A DNA stretch of 39,000 nt from an uncultured Bacillota bacterium (GTDB lineage Bacteria; Bacillota; Clostridia; Peptostreptococcales; Anaerovoracaceae), in assembly GCA_949290475.1 (NCBI GenBank), contig CASESB010000054.1, positions 1 through 39,000 of the forward strand. The letters run 5' to 3'. Below, in pieces: positions 1-8,480 of this stretch (position 1 is its first letter; the number at the start of each line of letters is the position of its first letter). The notes below the pieces were generated by a model that was not told the DNA's origin, did no database searches, and saw only the letters and a program-made list of their open reading frames with translations. The position numbers were made by a program, and so were the translations under genes.

Positions 1-435
1 GCGATAGAAGCAGCGAGGAAGGAGCCGAATCAGGAGAACTCCATAAAACTTCTTAATGAAGTGGTGAGAGCGAGACTGCTGATTCCCGTATCCATGGACA
101 GGGATCCCGAGTACGACGAGAAGCTGCAGGAGGTAGTGCTGGAAAAGGACACGCGCATCAGCTTCGAGCTGATAAAGGCGAAGAACGGCGATCTGTATTA
201 TCCGGTGTTTACAGACGGAGAGGAGATGCTCAGATGCGACCTGGACACGGATCAGCACAGCATGATCGTGAATTTTGACGATCTTGCAGCCATACTGCTG
301 ATGCCGCAGAGCGGGATCGCGGGGTTTGCCATCAATCCCATGAGCGATAATCTGTGCTTCAGCCGCGATATGGTGGCGGCGATGAAGCGCGATATGGATA
401 ACGAAAAGAAAAGAGAAAGCGAGGAGACCAAGTGA
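1..435 (+). CDS. SseB-family protein, 3' part only
   Basis: The reading frame is already open at base 1, so the true start lies outside the window and only about 144 C-terminal residues are seen. The segment reading LLNEVVRARLLIPV, then a stretch around VFTDGEEM, resembles the SseB N-terminal domain, found in small cytoplasmic proteins of poorly known role in Firmicutes. The GTG at base 61 is not a convincing start because the domain already begins upstream of it. The stop codon overlaps the GTG start of the next gene (GTGA), which suggests translational coupling. Family assignment rests on recalled motif similarity and no function is claimed. Confidence 0.65.
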   Translation, partial: AIEAARKEPNQENSIKLLNEVVRARLLIPVSMDRDPEYDEKLQEVVLEKDTRISFELIKAKNGDLYYPVFTDGEEMLRCDLDTDQHSMIVNFDDLAAILLMPQSGIAGFAINPMSDNLCFSRDMVAAMKRDMDNEKKRESEETK

Positions 436-929
436 AGAACGCGATAATAATGATGTGGCTCATATTTGCAGCCTTTGTGATATTTCCCATGGCGACCGAC
501 TATATGTCCGGTGAGCCTGAGAGCGAAGTGCTCTCCATTATCGAGAGAGAGGCGGAAGCGGATGCCGTAACGGTCACGGCGACTGAGGCGCACGGCAACA
601 AGGTGGTATACGCCTTTACGGTAGGTGAGAAGGATTTCGGCGCAGCTGTGTTTTCGCGTTTCGGCGACAACTATCACTATGACGAGGGCATGATGTCCAA
701 CGGTGAAAAGCATATAGATCTGAACGTGGATACAGGCTGGGATATATACGATTACAGCGTGACTGCGGAAGGCATACAGCAGACGGGGTATGAAAAGTTC
801 GGCGGCGTATACAGGATCTATGCTATCGTGGCCGGGATCATGGTGATCCTCAGCGTTGCGGGAGGGATATACGGCGTCAGAGCCAACAGGAAGTATGAGG
901 AACAGAGAAAAAAGGGCCTGACGGCCTGA
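432..929 (+). CDS. Small membrane protein, two predicted TM segments, unknown function
   Basis: 165 residues starting at a GTG that overlaps the previous stop (GTGA). A hydrophobic segment at about residues 4-21 and a second at about 128-148 flank a hydrophilic domain of about 100 residues. A short basic tail with RANRKYEEQRKK follows the second segment. By the positive-inside rule the C-terminus is probably cytoplasmic and the central domain extracytoplasmic. I recognise no family. It sits between an SseB-like gene and valS, 22 bases before valS, and is probably cotranscribed with both. Confidence 0.6.
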   Translation: MKNAIIMMWLIFAAFVIFPMATDYMSGEPESEVLSIIEREAEADAVTVTATEAHGNKVVYAFTVGEKDFGAAVFSRFGDNYHYDEGMMSNGEKHIDLNVDTGWDIYDYSVTAEGIQQTGYEKFGGVYRIYAIVAGIMVILSVAGGIYGVRANRKYEEQRKKGLTA

Positions 930-951
930 GGCGATAAGGAGACAGGAGAAG

Positions 952-3648
952 ATGGAAAAGAATTTAGCCAAGACGTATGATCCGAAGAAGTTTGAAGACA
1001 GGATATATGAGATGTGGGAGAAGAGCGGAGCTTTCAAGGCCGAGAGAGATCCGGACAAGAAGCCGTTTACGATCGTGATGCCGCCTCCTAACATCACGGG
1101 ACAGCTTCATATGGGTCACGCGCTTGATCAGACGCTGCAGGACGTGCTGACGAGATTCAAGCGGCTGCAGGGATACAGTGCGCTGTGGCTCCCGGGAAGC
1201 GATCACGCCAGCATCGCTACAGAGGTCAAGGTAGTCAACAGGATCAGGGAAGAGGAAGGCCTTGAAAAAGAGGACCTGGGAAGAGAGGAATTCCTCAAGC
1301 GCGCCTGGGCCTGGAAGGAGGAATTCGGCGGCAAGATAACGAAGCAGTGCCGCAAGCTCGGAGATTCATGCGACTGGAGCAGGGAACGCTTCACCATGGA
1401 TAAGGGCTGCAGCAGAGCCGTTAAGCACTTCTTCGTCCAGCTTTACAACAAGGGCCTGATATACAGAGGTAACAGGCTGATAAACTGGTGTCCGGAATGC
1501 GGCACCTCCCTGTCAGATGCAGAGGTCGAGCATGAAGACAGGAACGGCATGTACTGGTATTTCCGATACCCTGCCGCTGACGGCGGCGAGGGTATAGTGG
1601 TAGCTACGTCAAGACCGGAGACGATGTTCGGAGACGTGGCCATCGCCGTACATCCCGATGATGATAGATACAGGGATATGGTAGGCAAGAATGTCATCCT
1701 GCCTCTGGTGGGCAGGGAGATACCTGTAATAGCGGACCCTTATCCTGATCCGGAGAAGGGTACAGGAGCAGTTAAGATCACGCCGGCTCACGACCCTAAC
1801 GACTTCGAGGTGGGACAGAGACACGATCTGGAGAACCTTTCCTGCATAGATCAGGACGCGACGATGAACAGTCTGGCCGGAAAGTACGAGGGCATGGACA
1901 GGTACGAATGTCGAAAGGCCTGGGTAAAGGATCTTGAGGACGCCGGATATCTCGTGAAGACGGAGGAAAAGGTAATCCCTGTGGGAGAGTGCTACAGATG
2001 CGGCACCGTAGTGGAGCCGATGCTGTCGGATCAGTGGTTCGTCAGGATGGACGAGCTGGCGAAGCCGGCTATAGAGGCGGCGAAGAAGGGCGATCTCATA
2101 CACGTACCTGAAAGATTCGAGAAAACGTATCTGCACTGGCTGGAGGAGATCAGAGACTGGTGCATATCGAGGCAGCTCTGGTGGGGGCACAGGATCCCTG
2201 CGTACTACTGCCAGGAATGCGGCGAGCTGATGGTAGCCGAAGAGGCGCCGGATAAATGCACGAAGTGCGGCAGCACCGATATAAAACAAGATGAGGATGT
2301 ACTGGATACGTGGTTTTCGTCGGCGCTGTGGCCGTTCTCGACGCTCGGCTGGCCGGATGAAACAGAGGATCTCAAATATTTCTACCCTACGAACGTGCTG
2401 GTGACGGGATACGATATCATATTCTTCTGGGTAGTGAGGATGGTGTTCTCGGCTCTGGAAACGACGGGCGAGGTGCCGTTCAGATACGTCTACGTACACG
2501 GACTGGTGCGCGACGCTCAGGGAAGAAAGATGAGCAAATCGCTCGGCAACGGCATAGATCCGCTGGAGATAATAAATCAGTACGGAGCCGATGCCCTGAG
2601 GTTCATGCTGACTACTGGCATAACTCCGGGAAACGACATGAGATTCAAGACCGACAGACTGGAGTCGGCCAGGAATTTTGCCAACAAGCTGTGGAACGCG
2701 TCCAGGTTCGTCATCATGAATCTGCAGGACGAGGACGGCAATTTCAGGGACATGGCTGATCTTACGGAGCTTGACGGCGTCAGCCTGCAGGACGAGGATA
2801 AGTGGATGATATCCAGAGTCAACGACGCCGTAAAATACATCACGGACACTATGGAGAAGTTCGACCTGGCGCTGGCAGGACAGAGGGCATACGACCTGAT
2901 CTGGAACGAATTCTGCGACTGGTACATAGAGATAGTAAAGGGAAGGCTTTACGGCGATGATGAAGAGGATAAGAAGATCGCGCGGGCTGTGCTCGTAAAG
3001 GCGCTCAAGGATATGCTGAGACTGCTTCATCCTTTCATGCCGTATATAACGGAGGAGATCTGGACGTACCTGCCTGAGGAAAAAGCGACGAAGGACAATC
3101 CGGATAATTTCCTGATCAAGGAGAGGTGGCCTGTATACGATGAAGCGCTGACGTTCCCTGAGGAAACGGAAAAGCTGGAGATGGCCATGGATATCATCAG
3201 GAGCATCAGAAACATCAGGGCGGAGGCCGACGCCTCACCGGGCAAGAAGCTGAGAGCCGTGATACTCTGCGCCGACGGCAAAGAGCCTGTCGTGAGAGCG
3301 GGAGCGAGGTATATACAGAACCTGGCCAATATAACGGAAATAACATTTGCCGCCGGCAAGTCGGATGTGCCTGAAGAGGTCATGTCGGCAGTGGTGGTGG
3401 GAGCCGAGGTCTTCATACCGCTCGACGATATCATGGATTACGAGGCGGAGCTCGAGAGACTCAGAAAGGAAAAGAAGAAGCTCGAGGGCGAGGTGAAGCG
3501 CGTTGACGGCAAGTTGTCAAATGAAGGCTTCATAAGCAAGGCGCCGGAGAAGGTAATAAATGAAGAAAAGGCCAAGAAGGTCAAGTACGAGGAGATGCTG
3601 GCAAAGGTCTGCGACAGACTTGCCATCGTCGAGAAAAAGGTGAAATGA
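952..3648 (+). CDS. valS: Valyl-tRNA synthetase (class I)
   Basis: Charges tRNA-Val with valine in the cytoplasm. The 898-residue length is normal for bacterial ValRS. The ATP-binding HIGH motif is HMGH at residues 53-56, after PPPNITGQL. The KMSKS loop is exact at residues 526-530. Cys pairs occur near CPECG, CYRCG, CQECG and CTKCG, as in zinc-containing ValRS insertions. The last 70 or so residues are Lys/Glu-rich and fit the C-terminal coiled-coil tRNA arm. The ATG has purine-rich AAGGAGA and AGGAG sequences just upstream. No T-box is seen in the 22-base gap before it, so any valine control would act further upstream. The TGA overlaps the folC start (ATGA). Confidence 0.98.
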   Translation: MEKNLAKTYDPKKFEDRIYEMWEKSGAFKAERDPDKKPFTIVMPPPNITGQLHMGHALDQTLQDVLTRFKRLQGYSALWLPGSDHASIATEVKVVNRIREEEGLEKEDLGREEFLKRAWAWKEEFGGKITKQCRKLGDSCDWSRERFTMDKGCSRAVKHFFVQLYNKGLIYRGNRLINWCPECGTSLSDAEVEHEDRNGMYWYFRYPAADGGEGIVVATSRPETMFGDVAIAVHPDDDRYRDMVGKNVILPLVGREIPVIADPYPDPEKGTGAVKITPAHDPNDFEVGQRHDLENLSCIDQDATMNSLAGKYEGMDRYECRKAWVKDLEDAGYLVKTEEKVIPVGECYRCGTVVEPMLSDQWFVRMDELAKPAIEAAKKGDLIHVPERFEKTYLHWLEEIRDWCISRQLWWGHRIPAYYCQECGELMVAEEAPDKCTKCGSTDIKQDEDVLDTWFSSALWPFSTLGWPDETEDLKYFYPTNVLVTGYDIIFFWVVRMVFSALETTGEVPFRYVYVHGLVRDAQGRKMSKSLGNGIDPLEIINQYGADALRFMLTTGITPGNDMRFKTDRLESARNFANKLWNASRFVIMNLQDEDGNFRDMADLTELDGVSLQDEDKWMISRVNDAVKYITDTMEKFDLALAGQRAYDLIWNEFCDWYIEIVKGRLYGDDEEDKKIARAVLVKALKDMLRLLHPFMPYITEEIWTYLPEEKATKDNPDNFLIKERWPVYDEALTFPEETEKLEMAMDIIRSIRNIRAEADASPGKKLRAVILCADGKEPVVRAGARYIQNLANITEITFAAGKSDVPEEVMSAVVVGAEVFIPLDDIMDYEAELERLRKEKKKLEGEVKRVDGKLSNEGFISKAPEKVINEEKAKKVKYEEMLAKVCDRLAIVEKKVK

Positions 3649-4943
3649 ACGACATCATAGACAGAATACATGAATTCAACAGGTTCGGCAGCGTGCTGGG
3701 TCTGGAGCGCATGGGCACGCTCATGAAAAAGCTGGGCGACCCGCACCGGGAGCTCAATGTCATACACGTGGCCGGCACCAACGGCAAGGGCTCTGTCTGC
3801 AAGTTCATACAGGAGGGGCTGTCGTCATGCGGATATAACACGGGGCTGTTTTCGTCGCCGTACGTGGAGTGCTTCAACGAACGCATACAGCTGGGCGGGA
3901 GCAACATATCCGATGAGGATCTGGAGGACTTCGGCAGCCGTGTGCTGGAGGCGGCAGCGGAGATGGTGGACGAAGGGCTGGAATCGCCTACGGAGTTCGA
4001 GGTGGTCACCGCCATAGCGCTGCTGTACTTCGCTGAAAAGGAAGCCGACATAGCGGTGCTGGAGGTCGGACTCGGCGGCAGGGGCGACTCCACGAATATC
4101 GTGGAGAAGCCGCTCATATGCGCTATCACGTCGATATCCTACGATCATATGAATGTACTGGGAGATACGCTGGCGCAGATCGCATGGGAGAAGGCGGGGA
4201 TCATCAAGCCGGGGGTTCCCGTGGTATCGAATGTGGATGACAGAGAGGCGGCATCCGTGATAGCCAGAGCCGCCTACGAAAAGGGCTGCCGGCTGTACGA
4301 TGTATCGCGGATAAAGACGGAGGCGACGGACGAGGGGCCGGCTTCTCAGACCGTGACCATGGAGCTGTACGGTACTGACTACAGCGATGTGGAGATATCA
4401 ATGGCGGGACAGCATCAGCGCGAGAACCTCAAGACGGCGCTGGCCGTGATCGAGGTGCTGAGGAAGGACAGGAAGATAAAGGTGGAGCGCGGAGCTCTGT
4501 ATGCAGGGCTCAGAAGAGCCGCTCAGCCGGGACGCTTCGAGATCCTTTCCACGGAGCCGACGATCGTCATAGACGGAGCGCATAACGAGGCGGGAGCGAA
4601 GGCGCTGCTGGAAACGGTGCGCAGTCATTTCGCGGATAGACGCATCGTACTGGTGACCGGGATGCTGGCGGATAAGGCCGTAGACGACATACTGGCTTCG
4701 TTCGTGGAGATAACGAAGGACATCGTAGTTACCGAGCCTGATAATCCGAGAAGACTGCCGGCTGCAGAGCTGGCGGAACGTCTCAGGGGGATGGGGGCGG
4801 ATCCCGCAGTGGCGTCCGACCCGTCGGACAGCCTGAGAATGGCTTTGGAACGCAGCAGCGATCACGACGTCATACTGTTTGCCGGATCGCTGTATCTCAT
4901 AGGAGATATAAGGAGGATGATCGTAAATGGAGAAGAAGAATAA
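3645..4943 (+). CDS. folC: Folylpolyglutamate synthase / dihydrofolate synthase
   Basis: 432 residues, a normal length for FolC, which adds glutamate to (dihydro)folates with ATP in the cytoplasm. The Mur-ligase-type P-loop GTNGKGS is at residues 44-50, preceded by HVA. Further Mur-ligase-like signatures are an acidic VLEVGLGGRGDSTN region and ISYDHMNVLGDT, and the C-terminal domain contains VIDGAHNEAG. The ATG overlaps the valS stop by four bases, and a valS-folC pair is common in Firmicutes. Whether it is bifunctional (dihydrofolate synthase as well) cannot be told from sequence. The 3' end overlaps the next gene by 17 bases. Confidence 0.95.
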   Translation: MNDIIDRIHEFNRFGSVLGLERMGTLMKKLGDPHRELNVIHVAGTNGKGSVCKFIQEGLSSCGYNTGLFSSPYVECFNERIQLGGSNISDEDLEDFGSRVLEAAAEMVDEGLESPTEFEVVTAIALLYFAEKEADIAVLEVGLGGRGDSTNIVEKPLICAITSISYDHMNVLGDTLAQIAWEKAGIIKPGVPVVSNVDDREAASVIARAAYEKGCRLYDVSRIKTEATDEGPASQTVTMELYGTDYSDVEISMAGQHQRENLKTALAVIEVLRKDRKIKVERGALYAGLRRAAQPGRFEILSTEPTIVIDGAHNEAGAKALLETVRSHFADRRIVLVTGMLADKAVDDILASFVEITKDIVVTEPDNPRRLPAAELAERLRGMGADPAVASDPSDSLRMALERSSDHDVILFAGSLYLIGDIRRMIVNGEEE

Positions 4944-5841
4944 CAAGATCTTGCTTTATTACAACGCGCATTCCGGAAGCGGAGTGTTCAAGAACAATCT
5001 CGATCATATAGTAGAGAGATGCCAGGATGCGGGCTATCAGGTGATACCGGTAAGGGCAGCCAAGGGGATCGCCATAAACAAGGTGATGGCGGAGATGGAC
5101 GACAGCGAGTACAGCCGCGTGATAGCCGCCGGTGGAGACGGTACGGTGAATCTGTGCGTCAACGCTATGGTTAAGAACGATATACATCTTCCGCTGGCCA
5201 TATTGCCGGCCGGAACGGCAAACGACTTTGCATATTATTTCGAGCTGCCGACGGATATAGAGTATCAGCTCGATATAGCGCTGGGAAAGAAGACGACGAA
5301 GGTGGATGTGGGCGTCGTGAACGACAGGTATTTTATCAACGTCGCCGCCCTCGGAGCGCTGATAGACGTCAGCCAGAAGACGGATCCGAACCTCAAGAAC
5401 GCCATCGGTACGCTGGCATATTACCTGAAGGCTCTGACGGAGATACCGCAGATCAGAGCGCTTCCGGTGAAGCTGACCACGCCGGAGGCTGTTTACGAGG
5501 AGGAGATATATTTCATGGTGGTCATGAACGGCGAATCGGCGGGAGGCTTCAGGAAACTGTCGCCTGAGTCGTACGTCAACGACGGCAAGCTGGACGTTAT
5601 CGCCTTCAAGAAGATGCCGATAGTGGAGCTGGCGCCGCTGCTGGTGGAGGTTATCCACGGCAGGCACCCGAATAACAAGCACGTGCTGTATTTCCAGACC
5701 GACAAGCTGACCATAGAGTCGGAAGAGGATATCAGCACCGATATAGACGGAGAGCACGGCGAGAAGCTGCCTCTCAGCTTCAGCGTCCTTCACAACAGGC
5801 TTGAGGTGTTCGTATCGGAGACTACGTGGAATTACGACTGA
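4927..5841 (+). CDS. Diacylglycerol kinase-family lipid kinase (YegS/DgkB-like)
   Basis: 304 residues, typical of the soluble DAGK_cat lipid kinase family that phosphorylates membrane lipids such as diacylglycerol. The nucleotide-binding glycine motif GGDGT is at residues 69-73, within an AAGGDGTVN context. The second signature PAGTANDFA follows at about 94-102. The C-terminal half carries GESAGGFRKL and DGKLDVIAFK, which fit the family's beta-rich domain. The start is chosen for GGAGG 10 bases upstream, although it lies within the end of folC. In Firmicutes these kinases recycle diacylglycerol released by lipoteichoic acid or lipid turnover. The exact substrate here is inferred. Confidence 0.9.
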   Translation: MEKKNNKILLYYNAHSGSGVFKNNLDHIVERCQDAGYQVIPVRAAKGIAINKVMAEMDDSEYSRVIAAGGDGTVNLCVNAMVKNDIHLPLAILPAGTANDFAYYFELPTDIEYQLDIALGKKTTKVDVGVVNDRYFINVAALGALIDVSQKTDPNLKNAIGTLAYYLKALTEIPQIRALPVKLTTPEAVYEEEIYFMVVMNGESAGGFRKLSPESYVNDGKLDVIAFKKMPIVELAPLLVEVIHGRHPNNKHVLYFQTDKLTIESEEDISTDIDGEHGEKLPLSFSVLHNRLEVFVSETTWNYD

Positions 5842-5880
5842 TGGCAGACTGACAGACAACGACATGAGGAGGATATGGAA

Positions 5881-6351
5881 ATGCTTAATTTTAAGATATC
5901 GGAAACGGAAGATTACGAAAAGCTGGTACCGTTTTTCATAGAGAACGAGCTGGAGTTTTCCGAGGAGGAGCCGGTGCCTACGGATCTGGAGAAGTGCTGG
6001 CAGATCGTGAAGAAGGACGAGGATGGTAATGAGGAGCTCATAGGAGCCTTTGTGCTGGCGAAGCGCGAGGGCGAGTTCATTGTGGACGGCATCGCCGTAG
6101 CGCCGGAATACAGGCAGTACAAGCTGGGCAAGACGCTTCTGGCCAAGGGCATAGAGGAAACTCTGAGGCTGGGCGGCAAGCGAATATTCCTGGTGGCGAG
6201 AGCGCCTGGCTTCTTCAGGAAGCAGGGCTTTGTGACCGTGCCGAGGGAGGAAGCGCCTAACTTTTTTGAATGTCTTACCTGCCCGCAGTACGGCGTGAGC
6301 TGTCACCCGGAAGTGATGAGACTTGATCTCGATGCGCCGGCAGAGCGATAG
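5881..6351 (+). CDS. GNAT-family N-acetyltransferase
   Basis: 156 residues from this start. AGGAGG at 5867-5872 is only 2 bases from an ATG at 5875 but 8 bases from the ATG at 5881, so the second is preferred. A central acetyl-CoA-binding core reads VDGIAVAPEYRQYKLGKTLL, close to the GNAT motif A pattern. It is followed by a helix and the ARAPGFFRKQGF segment typical of the C-terminal part of the fold. The acceptor is unknown. The Cys-rich ECLTCPQYGVSCH near the C-terminus is noteworthy and also occurs in some argA-like and uncharacterised GNATs. It overlaps the next gene by 20 bases. Confidence 0.85.
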   Translation: MLNFKISETEDYEKLVPFFIENELEFSEEEPVPTDLEKCWQIVKKDEDGNEELIGAFVLAKREGEFIVDGIAVAPEYRQYKLGKTLLAKGIEETLRLGGKRIFLVARAPGFFRKQGFVTVPREEAPNFFECLTCPQYGVSCHPEVMRLDLDAPAER

Positions 6352-8374
6352 AGGACAGCTGGCCCGGTTCATTTCCGTGGGCATATTGAACACGCTGGTG
6401 GGTACGGCGGTGATGTTCTGCATGTATAACGTGTTCGGATGCTCGTACTGGGTGTCATCGGCAGCCAATTACATTTTAGGGAGCATCCTGAGCTTTGTGC
6501 TCAACAGGACGTTTACCTTCAGGCACAAGGGGAGCATCGCCGGCAGCGGCGTCAGATTTGTCGTCAACATAGCCGCGTGCTATTTCATAGCCTACGGAAC
6601 AGCAAAGCCGCTGGTGTTCAGCATGCTGGAAACGTCATCGGAACGCCTGGGCGAGAACATCGCCATGCTGGCCGGGATGTGTATCTTCACGGGCCTGAAC
6701 TATCTGGGACAGAAATTTTTCGTGTTCGGAGGCAGAGATATGGAATACAGGAAAGCGTACGAGAGATGGCTCCACAGCCCGCATCTCGATGATGACGAGA
6801 GGCGGACGCTGGCGGAGATGCCGGAGGATGAGATCGCCGATGCTTTTTACAGACGGCTCAGCTTCGGCACCGCGGGCATGCGCGGAGTCATGGGGCTGGG
6901 AACCAACAGGATAAACAAATACACGATAAGGATGGCCGCCAGAGGCATGGCGGAGCTGCTGGGCAGCGGTAAAAAAGTCGCCATTGCCTACGATACCAGA
7001 AACGGATCCGGATTTTTTGCGGAGGAAGCCGCACGTGTGCTGGCGGCATGCGGTATCAGAGTACTGCTCTTCGACAGGTACTCGCCTGTACCGCTGCTGT
7101 CATTTGCAGTCAGGGATCTGAAGTGCGACGGCGGTATAGTCATAACGGCGAGTCACAATCTGCCGATATACAACGGCTTCAAGGTCTATGATGAGACGGG
7201 ATGCCAGCTCTGCAGCCGTCTGGCGGCGGAGATCGCCGGCAACGTGGATAAGCTCGACGATGAGCTCGATATAGCTGCGGCTGAGCTGACCGATGCGAAC
7301 ATAGAGTATATAGGACAGGAAGTTATCGACAGGTTCATGGACGCTGTACAGGGCTGCGGTATCGAACCGGGAAAAGGCGCAGCGGAGAATATCAGAGTGG
7401 TATACACGCCGCTGCACGGATCGGGCAGGGAGTATGTGCTGGAAACGCTCAGACGCGCCGACTTCAACGACGTGATACTCGTCAGGGAGCAGGCCGATTA
7501 CAACGGCGATTTTCCTACGGTCAGGAAGCCGAATCCCGAGGAGACGGAAGTATTCCGCATAGCGGAGGGTATAGCGCGTGAGCGCGGCGCCGATCTGATA
7601 ATAGGGACTGATCCCGACAGCGACAGACTCGGCGTTGGCGTGATGCATAAGGGAGAGATAGTCTATCTTTCCGGCAATCAGACGGGAACGCTGCTGGTGG
7701 ATTTTCTCGGCAGCATGAGACCGTCGGCGGATAAGAAACTGATCACCTCGATCGTTACGGGAGACATGGGCCCTGAGGTGGCGAAAAACTACGGCGTCGA
7801 TACGATCAGGACATTCACGGGCTTCAAGGATCTGGCGGCCGAGATGAACAAGCTGCCGGAGGATGAGGTACTGATGGCCTACGAGGAAAGCTACGGATAT
7901 CTGGCGGGAACGCATATAAGGGATAAGGACGGCATCTCGGCGGCGCTGCTGATGTGCCAGATGGCGGCCTTCTGGAAGACGCGCGGCATGACGCTGATCG
8001 ACGTGCTGGAGAAGATGTATCTGGAGTACGGTCACTATATAGATGATCAGGAATCCTTCGTGTTCGAGGGCGCTGCCGGCGCCGACAGGATCGCGGCTAT
8101 CATGAAAAAGCTGAGGAGCGAGGGAGAGTCTGCGTTTGACGGCGTGGCGAAAACAAGAGAGCTGATCGATTACAGCCGGGGAGCTGACGGATCGGCGGAG
8201 GCCAACGTGCTGAAATATATCTTCAGCGACGGTTCATGGCTGGCGGCCAGGCCGTCCGGCACGGAGCCGAAGATCAAATTTTACTGCTGTGTAAGAGGCG
8301 ACAATCGTGACGGCGCCGAGAAGCTGCACAGAGATCTGATGGCGGAGGTCAGGAGGATTGTTGAAGGAAGCTGA
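6332..8374 (+). CDS. GtrA-like membrane domain fused to alpha-phosphoglucomutase/phosphomannomutase
   Basis: One uninterrupted 680-residue frame. Residues 1-134 look like a complete GtrA-family four-helix membrane domain (ARFISVGILNTLVG, LNRTFTFR, GLNYLGQKFFVF), usually linked to cell-surface polysaccharide export. Residues 137-680 look like a near full-length phosphohexomutase interconverting hexose-1- and hexose-6-phosphate. It has catalytic Ser274 in TASHN, metal loop DPDSDR at 427-432, sugar loop EESYGYL and phosphate loop RPSGTEP at 640-646. The residue after TASHN is Leu where Pro is usual. An internal ATG at 6740 has GGAGG 7 bases upstream (6728-6732), so a separate 544-residue mutase may also be made. 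A TTG at 6323 is an alternative start. The fusion is seen directly. Its biological meaning is inferred. Confidence 0.85.
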   Translation: MRRQSDRGQLARFISVGILNTLVGTAVMFCMYNVFGCSYWVSSAANYILGSILSFVLNRTFTFRHKGSIAGSGVRFVVNIAACYFIAYGTAKPLVFSMLETSSERLGENIAMLAGMCIFTGLNYLGQKFFVFGGRDMEYRKAYERWLHSPHLDDDERRTLAEMPEDEIADAFYRRLSFGTAGMRGVMGLGTNRINKYTIRMAARGMAELLGSGKKVAIAYDTRNGSGFFAEEAARVLAACGIRVLLFDRYSPVPLLSFAVRDLKCDGGIVITASHNLPIYNGFKVYDETGCQLCSRLAAEIAGNVDKLDDELDIAAAELTDANIEYIGQEVIDRFMDAVQGCGIEPGKGAAENIRVVYTPLHGSGREYVLETLRRADFNDVILVREQADYNGDFPTVRKPNPEETEVFRIAEGIARERGADLIIGTDPDSDRLGVGVMHKGEIVYLSGNQTGTLLVDFLGSMRPSADKKLITSIVTGDMGPEVAKNYGVDTIRTFTGFKDLAAEMNKLPEDEVLMAYEESYGYLAGTHIRDKDGISAALLMCQMAAFWKTRGMTLIDVLEKMYLEYGHYIDDQESFVFEGAAGADRIAAIMKKLRSEGESAFDGVAKTRELIDYSRGADGSAEANVLKYIFSDGSWLAARPSGTEPKIKFYCCVRGDNRDGAEKLHRDLMAEVRRIVEGS

Positions 8375-8390
8375 GGCGGGAAGCCGCCTT
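8375..8390 (+). terminator. Weak stem-loop after the mutase gene
   Basis: GGCGG and CCGCC (8375-8379 and 8384-8388) pair around a four-base loop directly after the stop codon. Only TT follows, so this is at best an inefficient terminator. A new promoter lies 35 bases further on. Confidence 0.25.
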
Positions 8391-8424
8391 CACACAACTT
8401 TCACGGCCAAAAGATACGCATTTG

Positions 8425-8453
8425 TTGATTTAAGCGGTATCTGTTGGTATAAT
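8425..8453 (+). promoter_or_regulatory. Sigma-A-type promoter for the LCP gene
   Basis: TTGATT at 8425-8430 and a perfect TATAAT at 8448-8453 are separated by exactly 17 bases. TG at 8445-8446 adds an extended -10. The position, about 28 bases before the LCP start codon, gives a short leader. Confidence 0.8.
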
Positions 8454-8480
8454 GGTCTGTAATGTGAAAGGAGCAGTCAG

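Noticed and set aside
1609..3030. Long open frame on the minus strand opposite valS
   Set aside because: The translation has no recognisable domain and mirrors valS codon bias. The + strand gene is certain.
4897..6468. 523-codon minus-strand frame across the lipid kinase and acetyltransferase genes
   Set aside because: It spans two well-supported + strand genes and looks like low-stop antisense sequence.
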